Assembly: GCF_037042905.1 (NCBI RefSeq)
Contig: NC_087251.1
Location: 37,878,373 to 37,942,372 of the forward strand
From: Lytechinus pictus
Lineage: Eukaryota > Echinodermata > Echinoidea > Temnopleuroida > Toxopneustidae
Direction: 5' to 3'
DNA: 64,000 nt
Positions 36,886 through 48,800 of the stretch are shown here, piece by piece (position 1 is the stretch's first letter; each line of letters starts with the position of its first letter). Both the position numbers and the translations under genes were made by a program. Under the pieces are notes generated by a model that was not told where the DNA came from, searched no databases, and saw nothing but the letters and a program-made list of their open reading frames with translations.

Positions 36886-37745
36886 TCAATACATGACACT
36901 TTAATACAATACAGCATATTTACAACATTTATACTAACTTTTTAAGAATTTGAAAATTTCCAAAGATTTTTGCAAAGAATGTTCTCCCAGATTTTTTTTG
37001 TATGTAGCCTTATATCATATGGGCTTGACATACATAATTACCAAGCCTTGTAGCGCTATGTCTTCAAAAGCCATGACATTGTCAGGAAGTTTCCTCCCAT
37101 TGTTCTTCTTACAAATTACACATATCTGAATAGAATAAGGTGAAGAGTTGTTTTGTGATTCATACATGCACCTAATCTTTATCAGGATATACACATTGGA
37201 ACATATGTATTGAGTTAAGAAAATAACAGCATTGCCAAATATGAATTTTTACCAAGTTATGAACATACCTACCTGAAGTTTTACACCATTCTGTGTTTAA
37301 TAATGTATTATTACCCCCCCTCTCCCCCGGTGAACAAAAATGAAAGCAATTAATTCTCCATCAAAACTACCATCTATCGGCTAATGCATATACAATGTTG
37401 GCAAGGCTGGCACCCCTCTCCCACCCCCCCTGTTTGAAAATACATCAGTAAAATGGAACGTGGCTAACAATAAAAATAGATAATGAAAAAAAAAATACAT
37501 ACAAAATTGCGAATGCTTATTGTGAATCAAGGCATTTTTTTCCTTTTCAACGGTTTGATAATTGACTAATGGCACATGTTGATTATGATTTCAGCTGCTC
37601 TTTTATTATTTTTATCAATAAAACCGACACGCTCAAGGTAAAAGATACATCCATTAATCTGCATAAGATACTGTAAGACTTCAACTATTCCAAATCACTT
37701 TGGTTTTAATCCTATTTATACTCATAAAACTTTCCACAACACACT

Positions 37746-38282
37746 TTAAGGACAAGTCCACCCCAACAAAAAGTTGATTTGAATAAAAAGAGAAAATTCC
37801 AACAAGCATAGCACTGAAAATTTCATCAAAATCGGATGTAAAATAAGAAAGTTATGACATTTTAAAGTTTTGCTTTACTTAACAAAACAGTTATATGCAC
37901 ATCCTGGCTGGTATGCAAATGAGGAGACTATGACGTCATCCACTCACTATTTCTTTTGTATTTTATTATATGAAATTTTCTTATTTTCTCCTCATTGTCA
38001 AGTGATGGTTCAGTCAAGTTTGTCCTTATTGTCAAATCTATGAAAGATGAAATATTGTATAATTCAAACAATCAAAAACAAAAGAAATAGTGAGTGATGG
38101 ACATCATCGACTGACTCACCTAGTTGTGCATATCACTGTTTTGTAAAAAATAAGCGAAACTTTAAAATGTCATAACTTTCTTATTTTACATCCGATTTTG
38201 ATGAAATTTTCAGCACTATGCTAGTTTGATTTTTCTCTATTTATTCAAGTTAGCATTTTCCGGGGGTGGACTTGACCTTTGA
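37746..38282. mobile_element. MITE, TTAA/AGGACAAGTCCACCCC family (copy 1)
   Basis: GGACAAGTCCACCCC at the left and GGGGGTGGACTTGACC at the right are the tips of about 200-bp inverted arms that share CATCAAAATCGGATGTAAAA. TTAA is present at the left (37746-37749); the right copy has decayed to TTTG. Copy 2 lies at 52656-53255. Confidence 0.85.
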
Positions 38283-38609
38283 TGGTTTTGTTTTACACCC
38301 AAGGCTGAACAGGAAAAGGGTATACAAATCTATCATACACATTTTTGACACAAGGGCTTAAAGTCAGATAGATGCTGGTGCATAGCAGTGCATGCTAACA
38401 ACAAATACTTCCATTTCACTTCCCGCCTATTCACACAAAAATTGATCTCCCATGCTTAATCATGCACATACAGGTGTATTGAGAAAACAATGATATTTTC
38501 ATTTACAAGGAAACAAGGATTCATGGAAGAGAAAACTGTACTTAACATGAAATCAATTTCACTTCAACTTTTCAGATTGTGCATACTTTGCACTCCAGTT
38601 AGTTGCATC

Positions 38610-38768
38610 GGGGCCCATTGCATCGAAGTTACCATAATGGTAACTTTGCCATCCAATGGTAACTTGCAAAAAATCTTTGATGTTGATTGGCTATTGATAT
38701 CATTACCATGCTAGTTGCAATTGGATATCAAAGTTACCATAATAGTAACTATTATGCAACAGGACCCT
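38610..38768. mobile_element. MITE, GTTACCATNNTGGTAAC family (copy 2)
   Basis: GGGCCCATTGCATCGAAG at the left is inverted at the right (ATTATGCAACAGGACCC). Nested short palindromes GTTACCATAATGGTAAC lie inside each arm. A related fragment lies near 47900-47985. Confidence 0.7.
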
Positions 38769-38919
38769 AGAACAGTGTTGGACTTCTTGGTTTGTCATAG
38801 GATGAAAACAAACTTTTATCAATGGTTTGCCACAAACATCGATGCTAACAGAATGATGTCCTTCGCTTTTCAACCAGGTGGGTGCTCCTAAAGCTGCATG
38901 TAACATATGATTTTACGCA

Positions 38920-39045
38920 CGACTGGTGATCCTTTTGTGTGCTAAATTAAACCTCTGACTTTGCACCTACGAACATGTTCCAGTCATGTGTAAAGTTGTG
39001 CATAACTTTACAAACAGCTGTTATGAACGCCCATGGAATGCCTTG
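38920..39045. mobile_element. Partial MITE, GCTGTTCGTAAGTTA family
   Basis: ACTGGTGATCCTTTTGTG and the right-end word AACAGCTGTTATGAACGCCC match the family at 7346 and 45591. The left terminus is missing. Confidence 0.45.
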
Positions 39046-39624
39046 CCTCCTTCTAGTGTGATTCCTGTGAAACAGAGAAATGAAAAGCGAAAGAAATTTT
39101 TTAAAATATAAGAGTTATTTCAAAATTACTGCTTCACCTGTTCAGTATAATCACAGTCAAATATCTATTTTTTCCCCCTTTAAATTTGAGAAAACATCCC
39201 TCAGTTGTATAATTATTGATCATCTTGTTTGTTATATTAGTCTGCTTTTTTTCAAATAAATGTCAGGCAGTTTTTTTTTTTTTTGGGGGGGGGGCAAATT
39301 GATATTATAGCAGAAAGAATTTAAAATTGAACTGAAGATCTTTGTCTGGCATGGATAAAATAATACTGATAAAGTTTGCTTTTAAAGCACATATAACAAT
39401 GATAATATACAGTTTATTTGGACATATTTTCATATAGAATAGTTAACTTTTTAACTACTAATGACTTCATCATTCCCCAAATATAGAGAAATTGTTTTAC
39501 ATACCTAATCAAATGATCAGGCCCTCCTTGATGACAACCATTTGCAAGGAGGGATGATGATCACTAGGTTGCCTGATAAACTATCAAAGGATTAGGTTGC
39601 CTTACATATCATCTAACGATGAGT

Positions 39625-39835
39625 TTACATCTCTGGCCTGTGAGACATGTGGTTTCCAAGGTCTTCATGGAATCCTTTGGCGGAGTAAGATTGCCGTGGA
39701 CTACCCCGAACGCGAGGACTGTCCCTGTGAGCAAAGCGCCCTCGTTGAGGACTCCTGCCAGGAGGATGTCCTATCATCTGAACGGCTTCGGCTGCAAGAT
39801 CTTCTGCTCTTTGAAACCCATTGGGAGTGGACAGT
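39625..39835 (-). CDS. RBM4-like alternative last exon (distal)
   Basis: Acceptor TATTCCCCCATCACAG; the first base completes the exon 6 codon, giving 69 residues from LSTPNGFQRAEDLAAEAVQM to NHMSHRPEM and stop TAA at 39625-39627. It includes an Arg/Ser/Pro stretch (GRSPQRGRFAHRDSPRVRGS). A minus-strand AATAAA lies near 39412-39418. Overlapping ORFs in other frames, including one on the plus strand, are shadows. Confidence 0.65.
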
Positions 39836-42800
39836 CTGTGATGGGGGAATAGAAGTGATATGGTAATTAGACGACTGTAAATTATCTACCATAATTCCAT
39901 TCATTAATATCTTATTGGGCATTGCAAGAAACTTACTTTCAATTGCAAATTAAGCGCTCTTCACAAAAGAGTATTGGGGAGATGCAAGACGGTCGAGTCA
40001 CTTGCAACTGAACGCAAAATAACTAAAAAAAATTGAGTTCAATGGACTGATCCTCAACTTTGGTACAAATGCCTAATTTTGAATTGAATTGCTTACAATG
40101 CCCAACAAAATACACAAATAAGTAGTATCCTATTAAAAAAAAGTTAAAACCATTCTTAATATGTAAAAAAAAAAATTACTTTGAACTACGGATGCATTCT
40201 ATAAATTTCTATTCATCATACATTAAGTCAATTAATACTTCTTTTATATTTAAGAACCAACTTTATGATGCTGATTTATTACTAATTTCTCATCCTGTGC
40301 TGGCAATTAAGAAAAAAAACACACCTATAATATGTAAAAGCATAATGAAGAAAGCTCCTTTGTATAAACTGATGATCCGGAACATTACAAAAGCATATCT
40401 TTCGCTTTCAGCAGCTATCTTATCCGGTCACGCAATGAGAGATACTTACAGGTTCTCGGAAGAATAATCACGACAAGGAGATTAATTCTTTGATCGCAAA
40501 GCGAACACATTTGCCATCGGTGCATGAATATCTTGAAGTTATCCGGAAACGCGTCATCACGCTCTTGTTCATCGTATAGTTCACGAACATCGCACTTGCG
40601 GGATACCTTAGTTCCTCGGTAAAAAGGACACACATTCCTTCCGACTCCTCTTCTGGTCAATTGGCCACAAACTCTAAACTCTGATAAAACATTCGTTTTT
40701 TCATATCAGCGAATAAGGAATCAACATCTACACAGTTCCGCTTCTCGACTAACAATAAACATTGGTCAATCCTAGCAACAAAGCTTGAGTAAGGCATTCT
40801 GGAAGGCATGTCTGTGATCGAATTCTGAAACGTTTTTACTGAAATGGTATTTTGACGATACAGGCAACAGGCCTATAATTCTATCTGACAACGAAACATT
40901 AAATATCGTTTTCATATTTCCTTCTCACTATATTCAAATTCATATCAATGAAATCAGAAGTGGGATTAACATATGAAATTATTATATTTCTTGTCCAAAT
41001 TTCTCAGTGTCTTGATAATCAATTGTGACAATTTTTTTTGCATGATTGGGATTACAAAGCACCCTTTGCAGTGACAAATGTGTATTATGGAAGCATCTTA
41101 AACGAAAGACATTGTAGAAATGACTTTGGACAAGAAAGTAAAGAAGCGCTACAAGCTAATCCCAAAGAAATTTTCAATTTCATTGATAAGGTTCAAAGGA
41201 AAATCCTTATAGCGTAGATAAAGATTTTGAATTGTTGGAGACAGGAAATCCAAGACTTTTGAATGTTTCTTTTTAAACATTCAAGTTCTTATTATTGATC
41301 TATTGGAATATGAGATTCCTTCCCGGAAGACGTACATGTAATCTGTATCCGGAAAGCAAAATTATTGGCATGACTCTACCCTACATACATAAAGAAATTT
41401 TTCTTGTCAGATTTTCAAATAGCAATTTTATCATTAAGGAGACATCCTGAAAAAGATGGTTTTAACAAAAAAGGTGAAATTCAAAGGTTGGTGAAAATTT
41501 TGTTGATTTTGATATTACAAAGCATGGAAACTTCGGAAATTTAGATTTATCAAATGCAATAATTCATTATCATACCTGTCTTTTTTGTAAAACTCATCAG
41601 AAAATAGGAGAGAATCCCCACGATAATTATAATAGTAAAATTTGTAAAGCGTTATAAGTTTGAAGCAGTAAATTCTAAGTCAAGGTGTTTGAACTCTGAA
41701 TTTTGACAATGAATTCACCAGAATTTGTTGAAATTTTCACCAAATTAACTTCCTTATTTTTTTCTATTAACTAAACAAAAGTCATACAGGACCTATTGAT
41801 CAACTGACTACTATGAAGAACACTGTGTTCAAGATGTAAACATGCTCATAAACAGAATAGAAATTGCTTTCATTAGTAATGCTGCTTTGACTCAAGAAGA
41901 TAAAACCGCTGAATGACTTTTTTTTTTACAGAATTTTATTGACAGAAATACAACAATTGCTAAAACAGCTAAAAGCGTCCACTTTGTTGGTACAGTATAA
42001 AAAGAATTATCACCGAAGTCGTACATAAAATTTGACATTTTCTTGTGAACGGACAACGCGGTATCCGACAATAGCAAATAATCGCCAGTGAACACTTAGC
42101 GGTCAAGAGTAACAAATTATTTTTCAACGCTGGGTTATGTCCAAAGTGATCGATTCACTGGCTCAATAATACAAACAGTGGTCAGAGATTTAACGCATAT
42201 CAAGATACTTGGAAGTTGCAATCAAAAGTTCAGTTTCGTAAATTCTCTTTAAACGTTAATTCTACGATCAGGAAACATTTCGGTTATAAAAAGGAATACA
42301 GCTATTTACATGATCTACGGGTCAACATCTGTACGCACACACAAACAACTAATACATCCGAAGAGCTTATCAATTCTCAGTATCGTAATTCTGTCCATGA
42401 TACTATTTACATTTCTAGATGTTCTGATCTTTGATACGGAGAACGGATCGAATCTCTGAAACCGCGAGTCTCGTTAGCATAACTGCGGAACGGTGCTTGG
42501 TAAGGTCCGGATACTGTGATATGGGATCAGCGTGGTGCGACTAGATGGGGATATATCCGGTAACTCGGTCGCGATTTTCTTGCTTTTTAGAATGCCGACG
42601 TCTGACGCGGAGGACTGTAACGGGCCCTCGGTGGTGGGTAGCTGTAGGGGAGGGTTTCACGCAACGGAAAAAAAAAAGAATGATCAATGGTAAAGATAGC
42701 ACAAAAGGCGCATCATCTCGCTCTGCGTAGCAAATCAGCACGGAGGTTTACGTGCTAAAAAAAAAAATGCAGATGATTCAGATATGAAAAGGTAATTGTA

Positions 42801-45800
42801 TACAATATGAACACAAACACACAAAATTGCCTTATTAACACAATCTTCTATTGACAATAAGATATCGATATTATCTCTAGAATTGTCATCTCAAAATATA
42901 GAAATATGGTGTAAATGGAGATAAATATACCAAGCAAGCCAACATTTTGATTTGAAGCATGATTTCATTCGATAATCAAATGGAGTGATGAAATGATAGC
43001 CACAATTACCCAAAGTTTGTTTCATTGTTTTATAGTCTATATGAAAATGAAGTTCATTGGCCTTCAAATACTCTTGTACAATCATGACCCACTTTGATAT
43101 TTTTTTCTTTAAGACTTTATCTCATTTCATACATGTACAGAGCAGCATGAGTGCTCGATGGAAACCATTCAGAGTGGGTACATCCTAGCATATGGCCAAA
43201 TATATAGCTGTGCCAATTTCACAGTATTTACACTAAAATTCACCTGAAATCATAATACATCCATCTACATATAGCACACCTAGTTCATGTTCAACTTCAC
43301 TTAATTCTCAATATATCCTATTTTTACCTAGGCTAAAGCTAAGCTGCAACATAGGTACTAAGCGGGGGGGGGGGGGGGATTACATGGGGGTTTTGGGGGG
43401 GATTTTGACCCCGAAATACTCAAAAGAGCCCTGGAAAATCCCCATTCACTGCAATGTTAAAGTTTATCCAATATTGCAGATTGAGGCAGTAGATCATGAA
43501 AAGCAGCCCCCCAAAATAAATAAAAAATATATATAAATATTTTTTGCTTGTACTAGAGCACTCAAGGAATTAATCCTCCCGGAATCATAAAAGGAATAGC
43601 CCAACACACAAGTCAGAAGCTGGGAATGCTCTATTTCGGAAGTTTAAATCAAGTGTTTGGGGTTCTTTCTTTCAAATTTGCAGTATACCTTCAAAATAAA
43701 AGGATGTTTGTTTGTTTTTTATTTCAGAAAGAGTAAGGTGTACATAATGATCCAAATACAAGAGAAAGTGGATGAAAAAAAAAATAATAATAAATCCTAA
43801 ATAAATAAAGATATGAATAAATAATAAACAAATAAAATAAATAAATAAACAAGTAAGTTAAGGTTGAGAGTTGTACTCACTGACTCCTGGACTCCGCATA
43901 TCTATCAGCTGGAGGGTAGTCATAGTAGTCCCTGTTATATGACAGAACAAACCAACATTTGAATATTATTATATAGATGATAAATGTGTTATGAGTGCAA
44001 TGAATCATTTCATATTTCACTGAATGAACAATTCTGTCCATTGCACAAATGTTAAGTCTGATAATGGTGAAGTCTGAAACATCGACTAGGAATAAAAAAC
44101 TAAATGGCCATTTAAATATGGCATTGCTATATTAAATTTTGTATTGGCAACTTGATTAGATTTCGAAAAGTGGCAAGGACAACTCCCCCATTGGTCATGT
44201 ACATTTATGTATTAGGACTCTCTCTCCTGTACTGGTAGTGTTTCCCTTTATATGCTTTGAGTAGTAATAAAAATAGAAAGCATATTATCATGAGTCTTAA
44301 AGGAGAATGAAACCCTTGAAACCAGCTTAATTCATATCAAAGAGAAAAATCAAAGAAACATGTTGTTGAAAGTTTGAGGAAGATTGAATGAATAATAAGA
44401 AAGTTATGAGCATTTGAATATTGAGATCACTAATGCCATGTAGATCCTCCCATTGGCAATGCGACCAAGATCTATGATGACACACACGTACAACTCCCTC
44501 ATTACTTTAGTACTTATTTCACTTATATTCTCACTTTTATAGTCTATCACAAGGTAAGGTGTTCTCTTTATGAGAGGACAAGTACAGAGGTTTCACATTA
44601 TATCATTGATGAATTGTTTGTCATATGATTAGAATGAGCAAAAAGAGATGTTTTGGGGTATATTTTCAGTGTCCAAAAGGGGAGAGTTGTTCATCTGTGA
44701 CATCATAGATCTTGGTCGCATTGCCAATGGGAGGATCTCCATAGCATTAGTGATCTCGACATTCAAATGCTCATAACTCTTCTATTTCTAGTCCTATTTT
44801 ACTCAAACTTTTGTTGATCTTATTCTTTGATTTTTCTGCTTTCACAAAAGCCAACTTACTCCAAGAGTTTCATTCTCCTTTAATAAAAGATAATAATTGC
44901 AATTTCCAAAAGATACAAAGCGATTTGAGAAAAACTTCTTGTTTTTTTTAAGATAATTTTCTAGTCATTTTGTGTATGGGAACAAAAATCAAATGGTCTT
45001 TACCCTAAACACTACGACATCACATATGTGGCCAATATGACATCCCCATACATATAGAAATTGCAACTTAATACAAGTTTTCAAGATTGTTTCTCTGGTT
45101 TTTCTTTTTTTTTTTCCTTGACAAAACAACTTTTCATTTGGGTTGGAATCTGGTTTAAATTGTTAATGTCTGTTCACGGTTTTCTGTTGACAATTCCAGC
45201 AAGTCAGTCCTCATGAACATTGCTACTTCAATAGTTTGTCTATTTTGAGTGATGAAAGGTGCACAGATTATAGTAAAGTAAACCCTCAATGTGAATTAAG
45301 AACTTCACAAACACAGTGCAAACTCAGGGGAATATCTGGGGGAGTGTTTATGAAGCAAATAATGCTTTTCCGCTGACAAATTTGCTCTCAACCAATCAGA
45401 TGCAAGGATTTCAGTTGCTTATAACAGTGGTCAGTGAAAATCAATGACCATTTGCTTCATAAAAATGCTCCCCAGTGATAAACAAACGTGCATAACTCGA
45501 CAATCTGGGGCTGTTTCACTGCAACACTTTGCCATGCATTATAACCAACATGCAACACATAACTACATTGATGACTGAGCAATAGCGCAGGGGGAGCGTT
45601 TCATAAAGCTGTTCGTAAGTTAAGAGCGACTTTAAGAACTGGTGATCCTTTCTTAACATGCAAAACCATCGCTTATGAATATACTATTTGCCATAAGAAA
45701 GGATCTCCAGCCTTAACTTGTTGCTCTTAACTTACGAACAGCTTTATGAAACACCCACCAGGTCCCACAAGCAAATAAACTAATTGAATGCAATTATTTT

Positions 45801-48800
45801 GAATAAGTGCAGATTTATATCACACTAAACTCTTTGTACATGCAACAACCCCATGGAGTTGTAATGCACAAGTACAGTCAAATCTGTCTTAGCAGCCATC
45901 TGTTGTCACCTTCACTGTCTCCCATTGGATAGGAATATGTATGATTGAAACTGTCTCAAAAGGCCCCTAATTTTACAAAAAGGTAGTACATGTACATTAA
46001 AGTTTAAATAAGTCAACCTTCCATCCATAAATAGAATAATTACCTAAGGCACCTTACCAAAATTACCTTACCAGTGCTGTGTCTTTCATGCAGGAATCAT
46101 GCAAACATAAAATTAAATTTCATTGCTATTCCCAACATGAAATCAAGGTACCTTTCATGGCAACTTTTCTATATGATTCCATATTGCTATGTCTATAAAA
46201 AACATGAGCAATGATGGATGATTCAAGACACTTGTATGATTCCTGTGAGAAAAACCTTGCTCTGTCTTGTGGGTAAGGTGCTGAAGAAATTTCATCCAAG
46301 ATTATAAATGCAAAGATTGTATTTGCCTCTTCTTACCAAATTTGCCTTTGAGCCAAAGACAATGGAGTTAAAAATGAATTTCTTGAATATACATAACAAT
46401 TTACAGTGTTAATAAATATAAATTAGTTCACAAAAACATGCTTCACACTGAAGTTAAATCAATTATTGAAGGTCAAATTCATTTTGACATGCACACATTA
46501 AAATGGGTTCAAAATTCAAACAATTCTCGTTGCAGCCATTACAGAGTTGCAACTTTCACAGATTTTTTCAAGGCCTTGTGACTTGCAATAAATTTATATG
46601 AAATAAAGCTAAGGCAAAAAACATAGAAGTTAATTCGAAATTTAAGGCCACTGTTATGTGGGCAAAATAATTTGATGGCGCAAGCATACAAATAATTTTA
46701 CACGAATAGACAGACTGCGTTCATAAAAGTTGAGCAACATTTATAGAAAACCAGGGGATTTTATTATCAAATCACTGTCCTTTTTCTATGCAAGCAAGGG
46801 AAAACTTTGGGATGATTTGCTAACTGCTACAATCAAACTCGATAAGATAAAATCAATTCCATGGGATTTAATTGGTTTGACAGTTGCCTTCTTCTGCCTG
46901 ATTGTACAGTCACACCAATGAGACCGACTCCAGACCGATCAAAGCTATTACATTATTTCCAATGGCACATCATTGGTCCGTTTGGAGACTGTTTCGTTAG
47001 TGTGTAATGGCTACAACGTTGATTACAACAACAACAAATGCTAGTTTTTTTTTTGGGGGGGGGGTGATGCAAGAAAATATTGCATTCAATTGCAAATTTC
47101 CGTTGTAGTTTGACAACTGATTAATCACTTTTAATTATTGGTATTGATTTATTTACTTGTTGCAAGAAGCAAAGTGCAAATTTGCAATTAATTGCAAGAC
47201 ATATGATGATTTTTTTTTTACCTATAAAAGACAAACAATTGATTGCAAGTTTCTTGCAACACCCCATTAGTATTAAAACAAACATGTTATTAAAATCAAT
47301 GCAATGAAAATATTAGTCTTGTTAGAACCCACCTAGGAGGTGGAGGTGGAGAATCACGTCTCCTGTACCTTGGTGGGGTCAAGGGTCGCCTTCCTGGTGG
47401 CGGGCTTCGGCTCCTTGTTCTGTAAGGGTCGCGGGGGTACGGGTCACGGGAGTATTCATGGTACGGATATGGAGGCGGTCGCCTGTTAACATACAGGGAT
47501 GATACAAAGTTGTTGAGTTATGCATAAAGATCCAGGACTCCATAATTAATACAAAGGTTAGCGAATCATCATGGGCTGATCTTTACAACTGATTGCATTG
47601 ATTATTGTGTATGATCAATTATAAATATCTGCTCCACAATCAATCAATACATTGTATGTTACAGGGTATCAATATCGAGTGTCTACTTGTATGCATAGAC
47701 TTTATGTGCTTAATAAATCCTGAAAGAAAATGTGTAATTAATGACAAACTGGCATGGGATATTAAAACATTATTTATTTTTTCTTTAAGTATAATCTATG
47801 CAACTACATTTGTGATCAAATTAGCTTTAATACAATTTTCGTTCACTACGATAAATCCAATGACTTACTAAAAGTTGGATAAAACCTTGATTTTCATTGG
47901 CTGCTGAGCTCCGTTACCATGGTAGTTACCACACTGGCGAATTGGTTATAATTGTGTTTATGAAATAGGGGCCCTATTACAGATCAATACTATCCATAAA
48001 AATATGATTATCAAAATGGTGTACCTGTAGTAGTCCTCATAGTAGCGATCGTAGTACGGGTCAGGTGGTGGCGGTCTGCGAGACCCATAATCTCCGTATT
48101 CCCTGTCTTTGTATTCTCCAGGGTGATCTCGACTTCCTCCTCGACCACCTCTGAAACCTCCTCCCCCTCCTCCTCGACCGCCTCCATCACGGCCACCACC
48201 TCGACCACCACCTCCGCGTCCGCCTCGGCCTCCCCTTCCGCCGCCGCCTCCACGGCCGCCACCTCCTCGGCCGCCACCTCTGCTTCCCCTTTATAAAAAA
48301 CATTAATAGAAAGAGATAAATGTTGGTGAAACAAAGGCTTGGGGTAGTGTTACTTTCATGAAGCACTTTGTCAAGAATTAGTTTGTCCTGACGTCTGAGC
48401 CAATCAGAAGCAAGGTTTTCAGTAGCCTACAGCTGTCAGTGAAAACCGTTACTTGTGTCATGGAATGCTCAATAAGTATCATATAAATACTCTGTGATGA
48501 AATGGCTTAAAATATGGACAACAGGGTTAACCCAAATACATCTTACAAATTACAAGACACTGATCAAGTTACAACAGAATTTTACAGCTTATTCTATGAT
48601 ACATGTACATGTACGTAAAATTAACATTGATTAAATAAGCACTCTGATAGCCTGATTTATTTCAACTTATTTGGATACAGATTTGCCCATCTTATGGGGC
48701 ATCGCAAGAAAACCACAATCAATTTCAAGCCCATTAGAAATCACAGAATCAATGCCTTTGAAATCATTGGTAATTTTGTACTTGACAAAAAAGGATGTGC

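Noticed and set aside
48011..48334. Minus-strand ORF rich in Glu/Ala/Val
   Set aside because: It is the shifted frame of the Gly/Arg repeat in RBM4-like exon 4. It would be read only if both alternative exons were skipped, and then meets a stop early in exon 5.
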